Part shown: positions 46,001 to 55,943 of the stretch, one piece after another | Layout: each line of letters opens with the position of its first letter | How positions within the stretch are numbered: the first letter of the stretch is position 1 | NCBI RefSeq assembly: GCF_932526225.1 | Contig: NC_064043.1 | Coordinates: 2,749,501 to 2,813,500 of the forward strand | Length of the DNA: 64,000 nucleotides | Source: Nematostella vectensis | Lineage: Eukaryota > Cnidaria > Anthozoa > Actiniaria > Edwardsiidae | Reading direction: 5' to 3' | Position numbers and translations under genes: made by a program | Notes under the pieces: generated by a model | Told to the model about the DNA's origin: nothing | Seen by the model: the letters and a program-made list of their open reading frames with translations, nothing else | Database searches by the model: none

Positions 46001-49000
46001 CCAATCCATATTCAGGGTGTACAGATTCGGGCAGACGAAGGCTGTCTACGTATACAGGTTTCTCTCACAGGTAATCCATAAAAATCATAGAAATCGCTTT
46101 GCATACTGATTTCTAGGAATTTTCATGTTACTGCAATTTCCAATATCCTGGGAACTCACAAGTAGAATCATGAAAAAACGGTTACATTACTCTAACATAA
46201 CGTAACTGGCTGTGTAAACATCAGTTTGTGGATGTCACTAAAAGTAAAATAACGAAAGTGCTAAAGTATGAGTTATTGTCATCAATGGTAATAGTGTATA
46301 ACCTATATTTATAATGGTTTCATTTTAGGGTACAATGGAGGAGCGTGTGTACGACAGACAGGTAAAGTGCAATGGATTTTTGTTGGGGTTTAGTTAAGAT
46401 AGAGGCTAGTGTTTCTTTGTTTGTTGTTTGCTCAACAAAGATTAAATGCTTGCTTGACTTTGTTTGATCCTGCAATGAAATTCTTGCTTGACATTATTTG
46501 ATCCTGCAATGTCTGTTCGATTTGGAATTATATTTGATAGCTCCTCGTTTTATTTTTGATGTCAGTCTCAACCTTTCATTTAACGTTTGGCTATAGCTTT
46601 ATGTATCTGTTCCATTTGACAGGTGGCCAAGCTGTCGATCTCCGAGCGCGTGGTCGACAAGCATCAGATAGAGCGCCACTTCACAGCTGCTGACCTTGCT
46701 GAGTTGTACAAGTTCGACCCCGACGTGCTGGATGAGACAAAGAACAAAGAGGACATCCCTAGCCTGCCCCTACCCAAGGTGCTGTCAATAAGGCTGCCTC
46801 AACTCCGGGCCCAGGGCATGGAGTGTTGAGGAATAGCACCATGGAAATAATTCACCCTCTGTCCCTTAGGATGAAAAAAGCCCCAGCTAACACTTTATGG
46901 ATCCCACATTGCACACACAAAAATGTCAAGCAAAAAATTAGTTTTTTTTAGTGGACAAAGATTTCTAGAGATACTACAGTTACACCAAGACAAAAGTGGC
47001 ATCTCAAAACAAATTCCAGTCTGTTCAATTCTAAGTTGTTGCCCAAATCTGCCATAAAATATGGATGGACATATCTCAACGTGACTCCATAGGACATGGT
47101 CCGACCGTTAGCTTAGCCACAGGGCCATAGCTAGCAAGGACAGTACCCCTCCCCACTTACAGATACTGAATTTCACAGAGGACAGCAAAATGTCGTTTTT
47201 ACCTAGCTTAGCCTAAGTTTTAATCTAACTATTGTTTTGTGTCTACAGGACGCCATCTTAGCAGACCTCATTAATAGGATGCACCCACAGTGGATCGTAA
47301 AGTACCACGAGCATGACTCATTGCTGCGGAACATTGAGGAGGAGGAGCTTACTGAAGAGGAAATGAAGATTGCCTGGAAGGCCTACCAGGACGAGAAGGA
47401 AGCTGCCAACAACCCCGCATGTAAGTTGCGATAGCTTGGGAGAGAGAATCAAATATATAGTGTTGCCCTGAGAGTGCCAGTCAGACATATAGTGATGCCC
47501 TGAGAGTGCCAGTCAGATATATAGTGTTGCCCTGAGAGTGCCAGTCAGACATGTAGTGATGCCCTAAGAGTGCCAGTCAGACATGTAGTGATGCCCTGAG
47601 AGTGCCAGTCAGATATATAGTGTTGCCCTGAGAGTGCCAGTCAGATATGTAGTGTTGCCCTGAGAGTGCCAGTCAGATATATAGTGTTGCCCTGAGAGTG
47701 CCAGTCAGACATGTAGTGTTGCCCTGAGAGTGCCAGTCAGATATATAGTGTTGCCCTGGGAGTGCCAGTCAGATATGTAGTGTTGCCCTGGGAGTGCAAG
47801 TCAGATATACAGTGTTGCCCTGAGAGTGCCAGTCAGATATATAGTGTTGCCCTGAGAGTGCCAGTCAGATATATAGTGTTGCCCTGAGAGTGCCAGTCAG
47901 ATATATAGTGATGCCCTGAGAGTGCCAGTCAGACATGTAGTGATGCCCTAAGAGTGCCAGTCAGATAAGTTGTGATGCCCTTAGAGTGCCAGTCAGATAT
48001 ATAGTGTTGCCCTGAGAGTGCCAGTCAGATATGTATTGTTGCCCTGAGAGTGCCAGTCAGATATATAGTGTTGCCCTGAGAGTGCCAGTCAGATATATAG
48101 TGTTGCCCTGAGAGTGCCAGTCAGATATATATTGTTGCCCTGAGAGTGCCAGTCAGATATGTAGTGTTGCCCTGGGAGTGCAAGTCAGATATACAGTGTT
48201 GCCCTGAGAGTGCCAGTCAGATATATAGTGTTGCCCTGAGAGTGCCAGTCAGATATATAGTGTTGCCCTGAGAGTGCCAGTCAGATATATAGTGATGCCC
48301 TGAGAGTGCCAGTCAGACATGTAGTGATGCCCTAAGAGTGCCAGTCAGATAAGTTGTGATGCCCTTAGAGTGCCAGTCAGATATATAGTGTTGCCCTGAG
48401 AGTGCCAGTCAGATATGTATTGTTGCCCTGAGAGTGCCAGTCAGATATATAGTGTTGCCCTGAGAGTGCCAGTCAGATATATAGTGTTGCCCTGAGAGTG
48501 CCAGTCAGATATGTATTGTTGCCCTGAGAGTGCCAGTCAGACATGTAGTGATGCCCTGAGAGTGCCAGTCAGATATATAGTGTTGCCCTGAGAGTGCCAG
48601 TCAGACATGTAGTGATGCCCTAAGAGTGCCAGTCAGATATATAGTGTTGCCCTGAGAGTGCCAGTCAGATATATAGTGTTGCCCTGAGAGTGCCAGTCAG
48701 ATATGTAGTGTTGCCCTGAGAGTGCCAGTCAGACATGTAGTGATGCCCTAAGAGTGCCAGTCAGATAAGTTGTGATGCCCTGAGAGTGCCAGTCAGACAT
48801 GTTGTGATGCCCTGAGAGTGCCAGTCAGATATATAGTGTTGCCCTGAGAGTGCCAGTCAGACATGTGGGGGTGCCTAGCGGTTATAAATCAATGTATTTT
48901 CGCAGTTGTTTTTTTTCTTCATTTTACACTTCACGATACCATAATCTTTTCTGCCTTCAACACCATTGCTTTTAGAGCCACCTTGAAGCAAGATCTAGAT

Positions 49001-49820
49001 GTTTTACTTTATCAGTGTTACTTTCATTCTGCATTTTGGCATTTATACACTAGAAAAGAAAACCAGTGTTTCTTTCATTCTTTCTTTTGGCATTTATACT
49101 ATAGAGAAGAGAACGCAGACAAACAAGGAAAACCCATGGCCAAGTATGCTGTCTACTAGATGACCTGCATACACATTTTGTACTTGCAAATAAAAATTAT
49201 TTGTCTCCACAGATGCAAGACAGCTGGAATACGAACGATACCAAGAACAACAACGACTGTACCAACAACAAGCCCAACAGATAGCTCAACAGCAGCCAGG
49301 CAGCTCGAGACAAGTCCCGTTAGACCCAGTGGTCTTGCAACAGATCCAAAGAATACAACAGCAGCAGGCTGACAGACAACGACGCTTCCAAGAGGAGATG
49401 CAGCGCATTTCACAAGAAAGACAACGATTCTTACAGCAGCAATCCAGTCTGCAAGATCAGCAGTTCTCCTGGCAGCAACAACAGCTTCGCCAACTAGAGC
49501 AGCAGATGCCAAGAGGGCCAGCCGATGCAGCACGGACAGAACAGATGAGGCGTCAAATTTTGGACAGAATGGGCACCCATGTTCCCGTCCATGCCCCGCC
49601 TCAGGTCGCAACAGGGGCAGCCTCTCAACATCCGATGGTGAGATTTATCTCACAACAACAGGCACAGAATTTGGTAGGCACTGGAACACCGGGAACAAGG
49701 CTTATTGGAGTGAATGCACCCACACCACAGGCCAACGGTCCTAGTTTGCATAGCATCGGAAGCCAGGGAAGGTCGATAATCCCTCAGACCAATGGAATGC
49801 GTCCAGTTTCACGCCCATAG
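31072..49820 (+). CDS. ATRX: ATRX chromatin remodeller (ADD domain, SNF2 helicase), complete
   Basis: Twenty exons in consistent phase: 31072-31103, 31217-31298, 34086-34177, 34750-35171, 35856-35960, 36096-36196, 36564-39401, 39746-39883, 40379-40559, 40886-41023, 41361-41536, 41985-42129, 42423-42688, 43877-44127, 45283-45573, 45893-46070, 46329-46361, 46623-46778, 47249-47420, 49213-49820. Total 6405 bp, 2134 residues (human about 2490). The ADD domain (about 245-340) has the GATA-like CTAC ... VLVCKKC finger and the PHD part [21 protein letters not shown]; in mammals it reads unmethylated H3K4 with H3K9me3. A long S/E/K-rich region follows with a SUMO-interaction-like VIILDDD (about 715). 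The ATPase has Walker A HCMGLGKT (about 1217), DEGH (about 1338), and motifs V/VI ([27 protein letters not shown]). The glutamine-rich tail spans exon 20. In the family it works with DAXX to deposit H3.3. Exon 18 has a weak donor (AAG|GTGCTG). Confidence 0.96.
33151..33175. repeat. AT-rich near-perfect palindrome in ATRX intron 2
   Basis: ATCTAGAATTTT followed by AAAAATTCTAGAT can form a hairpin or cruciform. It is followed by a short direct repeat of AAAATGGCTACATT. Confidence 0.8.
33400..34036 (+). mobile_element. Decayed 3' end of a LINE in ATRX intron 2
   Basis: Around 33495-33600 broken frames read [12 protein letters not shown] and LDVLK, resembling the WNSLP..R..S...FK stretch at the C-terminus of CR1/L2-type reverse transcriptases. 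An AT-rich 3' UTR follows, with a GC-rich hairpin at 33698-33723 and an end at about 34000-34036 reading AAATAAAGTC then (TTA)n, the microsatellite tail typical of these elements. Frameshifts and stops show it is dead. The 5' limit is unknown. Confidence 0.6.
33698..33723 (+). other. Hammerhead-core-like hairpin within LINE relic
   Basis: CTGAAGA, then AGGCCGAAGGGCC, then GAAAC. This resembles the hammerhead core CUGANGA, stem II, GAAA, with one extra A before the GGCC/GGCC stem. Stems I and III are not convincingly formed by the flanks, so a functional ribozyme is unlikely as it stands. Confidence 0.3.
35176..35535 (+). repeat. 45-bp minisatellite in ATRX intron 4, about 7 copies
   Basis: The unit is GTCATTACTGCCATTACCG, TAGGTGTATGTGTGGACGGA, GCCTTT. 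It starts directly after the exon 4 donor. The last two copies are separated by an insertion containing GGGAAGGCTCTTAGC, which is itself repeated after the final unit. The period is a multiple of three and free of stops, giving artefactual ORFs on both strands. Confidence 0.93.
36408..36525. mobile_element. Degraded MITE in ATRX intron 6, related to the one at 42208-42380
   Basis: Imperfect inverted ends: the left has TAGTTCACCCTAGGATGCC and the right reads inward TTGGTTCTCTTTAGGACAC. Internally there are ACAAGCACAAGC-like words. The ends and internal words resemble the better preserved element in intron 12. Confidence 0.5.
39972..40142 (+). repeat. Tandem duplication of about 85 bp in ATRX intron 8
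   Basis: Two near-identical units start CAGTCACAAAGTACAAACAA and end AAGCCTAGTAATAACAACTT. They differ by a few bases, mainly in the poly-A part. Confidence 0.9.
42208..42380. mobile_element. MITE in ATRX intron 12
   Basis: The terminal inverted repeats read inward AAGGTTGGTTCTCACT at both ends, and the inner part is built of inverted GCGCTTG / CAAGCGC words. Length about 173 bp, no coding capacity. A relative is found in intron 6 (36408-36525). Confidence 0.8.
43164..43802. mobile_element. MITE-like element in ATRX intron 13
   Basis: The left end has GAACCCGAAATGATCCTGGG and ACCCGAAACGAT. The right end reads inward GCACCCGAAATGATCCCAGA and later GACCCGAAACA, so the ends are inverted copies with moderate divergence. 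About 640 bp, no transposase frame. Limits are approximate. Confidence 0.6.
44895..45097 (+). repeat. Tandem duplication of about 100 bp in ATRX intron 14
   Basis: Both units contain CACTTCAAT, TTTCAAGGG, ATATGTTTTGTACCCATTGA and end GATGGCTTGGGTGGAAG. They have diverged by substitutions and a small deletion. Confidence 0.85.
47455..48868 (+). repeat. 32-bp minisatellite with higher-order structure in ATRX intron 19, about 44 copies
   Basis: The unit is GTGTTGCCCTGAGAGTGCC followed by AGTCAGATATATA. Two main types alternate (AGATATATAGTGTTG and AGACATGTAGTGATG). Rare variants recur exactly 384 bp apart: GGAGTGCAAG at 47791 and 48175, and TCAGATAAGT at 47961 and 48345. This marks a duplicated block of 12 units. 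Confidence 0.95.
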
Positions 49821-49969
49821 TTATGAAAGGAGGGGAGGCTGATTTGCTGATATGGAAATGACATTCAGCTACTTTAGCCAGACAAGTATCAGATGAGATA
49901 GAGCTGTTATAGCCAGTATCAAAAAGACGTTTATTGGCATTGTGCTACTCACACGTTGACTGATCACAC

Positions 49970-49988
49970 AATAAAGAACCCTAATAAA
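49970..49988 (+). terminator. ATRX poly(A) signals
   Basis: Two AATAAA hexamers (49970-49975 and 49983-49988) lie 150-170 bp after the ATRX stop codon. Confidence 0.6.
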
Positions 49989-50039
49989 GCATTGATGCCT
50001 AGTGTGAAGTAGACATAAGCCAACCGAGAACTGTAAAGT

Positions 50040-50660
50040 GAACCATACACTGACACCAGGCTGGCAGGAGATGCACTGTTCCTGTTAACACCACCTAGGC
50101 AGTGACACAGGCTTATTGGAGATGCACTGTTCCTGTTAACACCACCTAGGCATTGACACAGGCTTATTGGAGATGCACTGTTCCTGTTAACACCACCTAG
50201 GCAGTGACACAGGCTTATTGGAGATGCACTGTTCCTGTTAACACCACCTAGGCATTGACACAGGCTTATTGGAGATGCACTGTTCCTGTTAACACCACCT
50301 AGGCAGTGACACAGGTTTATTGGAGATGCACTGTCCGTTTTAACACCACCTAGGCATTGACACAGGCTTAATGTTTATTGGAGTTGCACTGTCCGTTTTA
50401 ACACCACCAAGGCAGTGACACAGGTTTATTGGAGTTGCACTGTCCGTTTTAACGCCACCAAGGCAGCGACACAGGTTGATTGGAGTTGCACTGTCCGTTT
50501 TAACACCACCTAGGCATTGACACAGGTTTATTGGAGTTGCACTGTCCGTTTTAACACCACCAAGGCAGCGACAAAGTTTGATTGGAGTTGCACTGTCCGT
50601 TTTAACACCACCTAGGCAGTGACACAGGTTTATTGGAGTTGCACTTCCTTGTCTTGGTCA
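50040..50660. repeat. 51-bp minisatellite downstream of ATRX, about 12 copies
   Basis: The unit is ACACCACCTAGGCAGTGACA, CAGGCTTATTGGAGATGCAC, TGTTCCTGTTA. The first five or six units carry GGAGATG...TTCCTG. The later ones carry GGAGTTG...TCCGTTTT, so the array has two blocks. It lies just beyond the ATRX poly(A) signals. Confidence 0.93.
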
Positions 50661-51830
50661 TCCTGTAGCTAATTTTGGTCCCATTGTTTGGCTAGTGTTG
50701 CTTCCAATTGGGAGGTCTCTGGTGTTATGGTGTCTAAGAAAAAAGACTGTTGTGTCATCCTAGCTAAATACCAAGTGTGAGAAAGCATCTTATTCCCATC
50801 TGCTGATAAAGAGATTTTTTTAGATATTTGTATATATGTACCAAAGGACTGGCTCCATTAGAAATTTAAAACAAAGTAATATAATTTTGCTCATAGAAGA
50901 CTAATATGTATTCGTCTTAAAAATAAATTACCTTCAAATGCAAAGTCAACTGACCATTTCATGTATATTTTTCTTCAATCGATAGGATTCTTCGACACAG
51001 CACAACCTGTGTAATTGTTATCACAGGCTTGGCCACATCTTAGTGTGACCCCTAGTCAGTAGTTTTCTGCATAGTAAATACTCATTTATATAGCAAAATC
51101 TTAGTTATATTTACATTCTATATCAGAGCTGTAGCAGGGGCTGGCATGTGCCCCCCCCCCCCCCCCCAATATCTTTAAAAAAATAATAGGAAATGTTTCT
51201 GTATTGTGCCCTCCCCCCCCCCCCCCCACAATATCTCAAAGCCTGTTACTGCACTGTATATCCTAATATATGACATCCTAGTTAAAGTGCCAGTTAATCA
51301 TATGTAGACATTTATATAGAGTATTTTTCGTTCATTATAAACCTGCCAGTTAATCATATGTAGACATTTATATAGAGTATTTTTCGTTCATTATAAACCT
51401 ATCTGTATCCATATGGATAATCAACAGTGTTACTTTGAAGTTAAGCAAATAAAAAAAAGTTTATCACAGATTTTGTATGTTAAAAATGGATTCACCAATC
51501 ATCGGCAACCATAAATAGGCTCCCAGAATTGGGTTGGAAATAAAGTCTGCACATTCACCTCATTAAAAAATTGTTATCCTTGTACATAAAGGACAACAAC
51601 TCTCCCCTCCCCCCACCTATAGAAATAATAACACACTGAAATTGCTGGTTTTAAAACCCCCATCAAATACCCAGGTTATGCAACATGGACTCTCCAAGTG
51701 CTACCTTAAAAATAGGTGTATAATAAATAATTGAAAATGGTTTCTCACACTGCACAAAGACAAAATAGGGAGTGTTTTGGTGACATTTTACTACCCATAT
51801 TATATATCTACATTTAATAAACCGTTTGAA
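50661..51830. other. Convergent intergenic region between ATRX and the GLIS-like gene
   Basis: It contains poly-C tracts near 51151-51168 and 51213-51227, and a tandem duplication at 51288-51402 (58-bp unit containing CAGTTAATCATATGTAGAC and TATAGAGTATTTTTCGTTC). No gene is seen; the right part is probably the 3' UTR of the minus-strand zinc-finger gene. Confidence 0.5.
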
Positions 51831-53841
51831 TCAGTCTGTGTCCATCTCTATACTTGATTCCTGCCCATGGTAAGTCTTAAGGTGTTTTCTTAAAGAGCTT
51901 GGGTCTGTGTATCGCTTCTCACACCCCTCTATCCTACAATGATATGGCTTTCTCTCATAATGAGTCCTAGTGTGCTTAAATCTGTCACTAGAATTAGAAT
52001 ATCTCTTGTCGCAACCCTCAATAGGGCAAGAATAAGGTTTTTCTCCTGTGTGTGAACGCTGATGGATTTTCAGATTCTCCAGTCTAGAGAAGCTTTTCTC
52101 GCATGAATCAAAAGTACATTTATGGGGTCTTTCACCGGTGTGTGTCCGCATATGGATAAGCATTTTATACCGTGCATTAAAACCCTTGCCATTACGATTG
52201 CAACCTTGCCACCGACAGCGATACTCTGAGTCCTTGTCAAATGTGATATGGTATTCATTAACATGATTTACGAGGTCATCTAGTGTTAGGAAATGATGGC
52301 AGCAGCTCTCCCACTTGCATTGTTGCAATTCTGGTAGCTCATTAGATGCGACACCATGAACTATGGTAGGCATTGGCCCTTCTGAGGTGACTTGGTCATG
52401 GTCAAAGATTTGGCGCAGGTAACACATGCCACTTTGATTGGTGGTCACGGCTATACCCTCCCCCGCACAGGTGGTGATCAATTTATTATCACTTTCACTG
52501 ATTCCAGACACTGCTGTTGTTAGCTGTGGATAAAGAAACAGAAAAAGAACTCAGTACAGAGAAAAATAAAAATGATAGACCCAATAACAGCTGCTAACGG
52601 TGTCTACAGCCTGTTGCCACCCAATCCAGATCATGAGATGATTCCTTTGGGTGGATACTTTCGTTTTCACATACACCCATGCACTTGGTTGAGTAAGAAA
52701 AATAATATAATTGTAACCACTCAAAAAATCATCACATGATATGAATTAGGTGGCGAAAATCTGTAAACACCATGAACCCACTGGGTCTATTACACCCAAA
52801 AAGTATAAGTATCCAGTTAATGGGTAAACTGGAAATCTCACAAAACAATCAAATAGATGCTCATGTTATTCTTTCTCAGTTTAGAAAGGTAACCATGCAT
52901 GTTAAAATCAAGGCCTGTTGCATGACTAATGTGATAAAGAAATTAGTGAGAAGAAGACACACTTATAAAATATCAAAATTATAAAATATTTCTTGATTTG
53001 TTAAAAAAATTAGAATTACAAGGGTATGATCTGGACTGACCCCAATATATGCCTGTCCTGGCTCTACTTTAGGAATCAAGATCCCATCAGCATCTTGTTG
53101 ATCACCATACTCAGCACCCTCTAGAGAACCAGTAGTTACCGGTGACGGGGATGTTGGGCAGAGCGTTGAGAGGGCTGATGTTGTCAGGACAACCGCCTGG
53201 GGCAGAGCAACACTAAGACCAGAGCTTATGATAGCAGTGTCCTGCAAGAGGACGCTTGAGTTACATGTGATCACCTGACCATCCAGGTCACTATCCAGGT
53301 TGTCAGCGTGGGGCAGCTCATTATGTTCACTGATGACGGGAGAGGGGGGGAGAATCTCCACTGAGTGTATATTGGGTATGGAGATGTTAATGCTTTCCCT
53401 CTGGGTGTCATGCATGCTGGTTAATCCCTCATTGGACATAACATTCTCCATTGCTGGCCCAGTATTCCCAGACATGCCTGATGCTGAAGAAACAGGAGAC
53501 TTGCAATCACTTTTTTCAGTCTCCTGGATGACTAACACTGAGTCGTCGCTTGGTTCTTCATTGTTACACAGCCTCCCATGCACCATTGAGATGGGCTGCG
53601 CATCTAGTCCACTTGTCGCTGAATGTGCTACATTACCCACAGACTCATCTTCAGCTTTTATCAATTTCAAGTCATTTTTCTCATTCTGAACATGTAAAAT
53701 TGAAGGATTATTATTTTTTGAGTTATGCATAGGCTGATATGTTATTTCTATGCAGAATTTATCTGCTTCTGTGGAGTTTTCATCAGGTTTACTCTCTGCA
53801 TGGCTATTCTTGACTTTTTCCTTTGCCAATGACTGCTCCAT
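51831..53841 (-). CDS. GLIS-family five-zinc-finger transcription factor (GLIS2-like)
   Basis: Two coding exons on the minus strand: 53841-53020 and 52523-51831, joined in phase 0 at CTT|GTAATT and CAG|CTAACA, for 504 residues. Exon 1 is an acidic, serine-rich region without known domains. Exon 2 holds five C2H2 fingers at about residues 335-490, with the GLI/GLIS hallmarks [59 protein letters not shown] and [14 protein letters not shown]. The [16 protein letters not shown] wording resembles GLIS2 (and fly lame duck) more than GLIS1/3. Expected role: sequence-specific nuclear DNA binding at GLI-like sites. The ATG at 53841 was chosen because a 3' splice site (CCACAG) sits about 24 bp upstream, so the frame before it is intron; a coding upstream exon cannot be excluded. 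It lies convergent with ATRX and divergent from the FAXDC2-like gene. Confidence 0.9.
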
Positions 53842-55943
53842 ATTAGCAATATTTTCAATCAATACTGTGGAAATAATAAACATTAAAATATCAAAAAAAG
53901 GAGATTTCAGTGTATTTTGTTACCTTGATATGACATTTACAATAGAACAAAATTCATTGTTGCTCTGCTGAGTAACAAGAAATAACAGAGACACATCACA
54001 TAGACTCTACATCTTTATTAGAGGATAATAATATTTTGAATTCCGCATGGGATTTGGTAAGATGTCTTTTATCAAATGCATATTCACTATCAAACATGTG
54101 TTAAAATGCAAATGATCCCCAAGAGGTCGCTTTGTACAGTCTAATATCGAAATTTCTAGTACAAGTGAGGGTTTCTAAGAGGGATTCTTCTACCTAAAGC
54201 TACAGAAAAAGAAACTTTCAATCGATTAGTAGCTCTAAACCCTTACCCCCACACTGAACAATAACAATTTCCTCGCGATAATGCACAGAAAGAAGTACGA
54301 AGCCCAGATTACCTATCACTCTTCCAATAATAAAATCAAGACAAAAATATCATCATTTGTCAGTATCAATGACAAAATTTAAGTATAAGATTTCTAAGCT
54401 GTCGATGTAAAATTCGGCTATCCACCGCAGCAAGACATTTCTGGCGGGGAAACCAGTCGAGTACACAAGAGAATGCCTAAGATCTGGGCATTGTTAGAAA
54501 TACATGGGCCGAAAAATTTTCGATACGGAACCAAGAAGTATTCACCTTCGCACAGTCGTGATGGAACAGCGAGTATTGTGTGATTCTAGGCCATTTTTGG
54601 TCGGAGGTTTTCTACGAAATTTATTCCATATTCCCGTCGTGACAGCTAAGCACCAAGCCTTGCCTCGATCCCACGGGAGTATTTATATTTCGGGAGGGAG
54701 GGGGGAGAGTAGTACCATTCTTCATTAATTTATGGGTATTCTGTGGTGTGGACTTTGATCACCTATCACGTGATGATTGCGACGATAACAAACAAAACTT
54801 TGCTGTGCTTTCCATCCATCGCACCAAAAACTGGCGAAGGCGGGACTCGAACATCTTTACACCCTTTTCCTGCCGAATTCCACTTCTTAGATGTATATTA
54901 GAGAGTGTGGAAGGACGAAGGAATAAGCCAGGTAATTATTTGGGATGCATCATTATATAAAATTTTGATTCAGAAATATTTTTGACATCGACTCGAAATG
55001 CCATCATCGGAAACACACCCTCTCTGTTGATATAAACAGCTTCTTGTAAATGAGTTGAAGCGAATTCTAAAAGATGTCTTTGGGGCTGTGGATGATAATT
55101 TTCGCTTAGTTCATGATTTACTCAAAAGCTCGATCTAAGAAGTGTTTTAAAAACGTTTTGTTTGAAAATGTCAAAACTTAGTAAGAAACGTCTGAAATAT
55201 AATTTACTTAAGTACAACCCGAAAGCGTAGACGGAGCATGAAATACAAATACACCTTTTCTGTTGTAGTAACATGCCAGAGATCTGTTTTGTTGATTGTT
55301 GATGTGTTGATTATGCAATGACCTTGATGTGTTCGGGTCTTGTGACCATTGTGTTGTTTTCAAATAACATGACCTTGAATGCACTTATCTGTCAAAAAAG
55401 TAAAAAAGTATCTCTTCGACTTCGGTGTGCGTAATATCACGTGCATTTTTTTTAAGGCTGGGATCCCTTGAGAAGAAGGACCTAAAACCTTATCTGCTTT
55501 ATATTTTTAATGACTTGTCATACAAGGTCATAGCTGTCAACTCACCCTATTAGAAGGATGTCACAAGATTTTGAACTTCATCACAAACCTAATTTTTGTG
55601 AGAATGTTCATACATTCTCTGTATTCACCCACATTGGCTCTCTTGGGTTTTTTCACATATTTGTATTTTACCCGACTTTACAAGATTTCTGTTCAAGTTG
55701 GGTTGACAGCTATGCAAGGTCCAAGCTTGTAAAATGCAAGTCCTGTACTATAGCCCCTATGATTTGATAATAAAAGGATTTTGTACTTTTTTGTATGAAC
55801 CTGAAGCTTTGTGGTATTCATTGTTATTGAAATGTATCAGTTTTTAGCCCCTATTATCAAAGTCACTCTGTCTAGAATCAATCTTGCATGTTCCAAGCTG
55901 GTCCCATGTCTTTTCAGTGTCTTTGTATTTGGCATATAGCAGA
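53842..55943. other. Intergenic between GLIS-like and FAXDC2-like genes; possible foldback element
   Basis: The 5' UTR or first exon of the GLIS-like gene and the FAXDC2-like promoter should lie here, but no clear core elements are visible. At about 55525-55718, CATAGCTGTCAACTCACC and its inverse GTTGGGTTGACAGCTATG face each other, suggesting a short foldback transposon. The open frames at 54504-54960 have no recognisable content. Confidence 0.35.

Noticed and set aside
47455-48868. Regular 32-bp repeats considered as a CRISPR array
   Set aside because: Units are contiguous with no unique spacers, and the array lies in an intron of a eukaryotic gene.
54830-54860. tRNA-like GTTCGAGTCCCGCC on the minus strand
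   Set aside because: The flanking bases do not pair to form a T-arm stem, and no D-arm, anticodon arm or acceptor stem can be placed.
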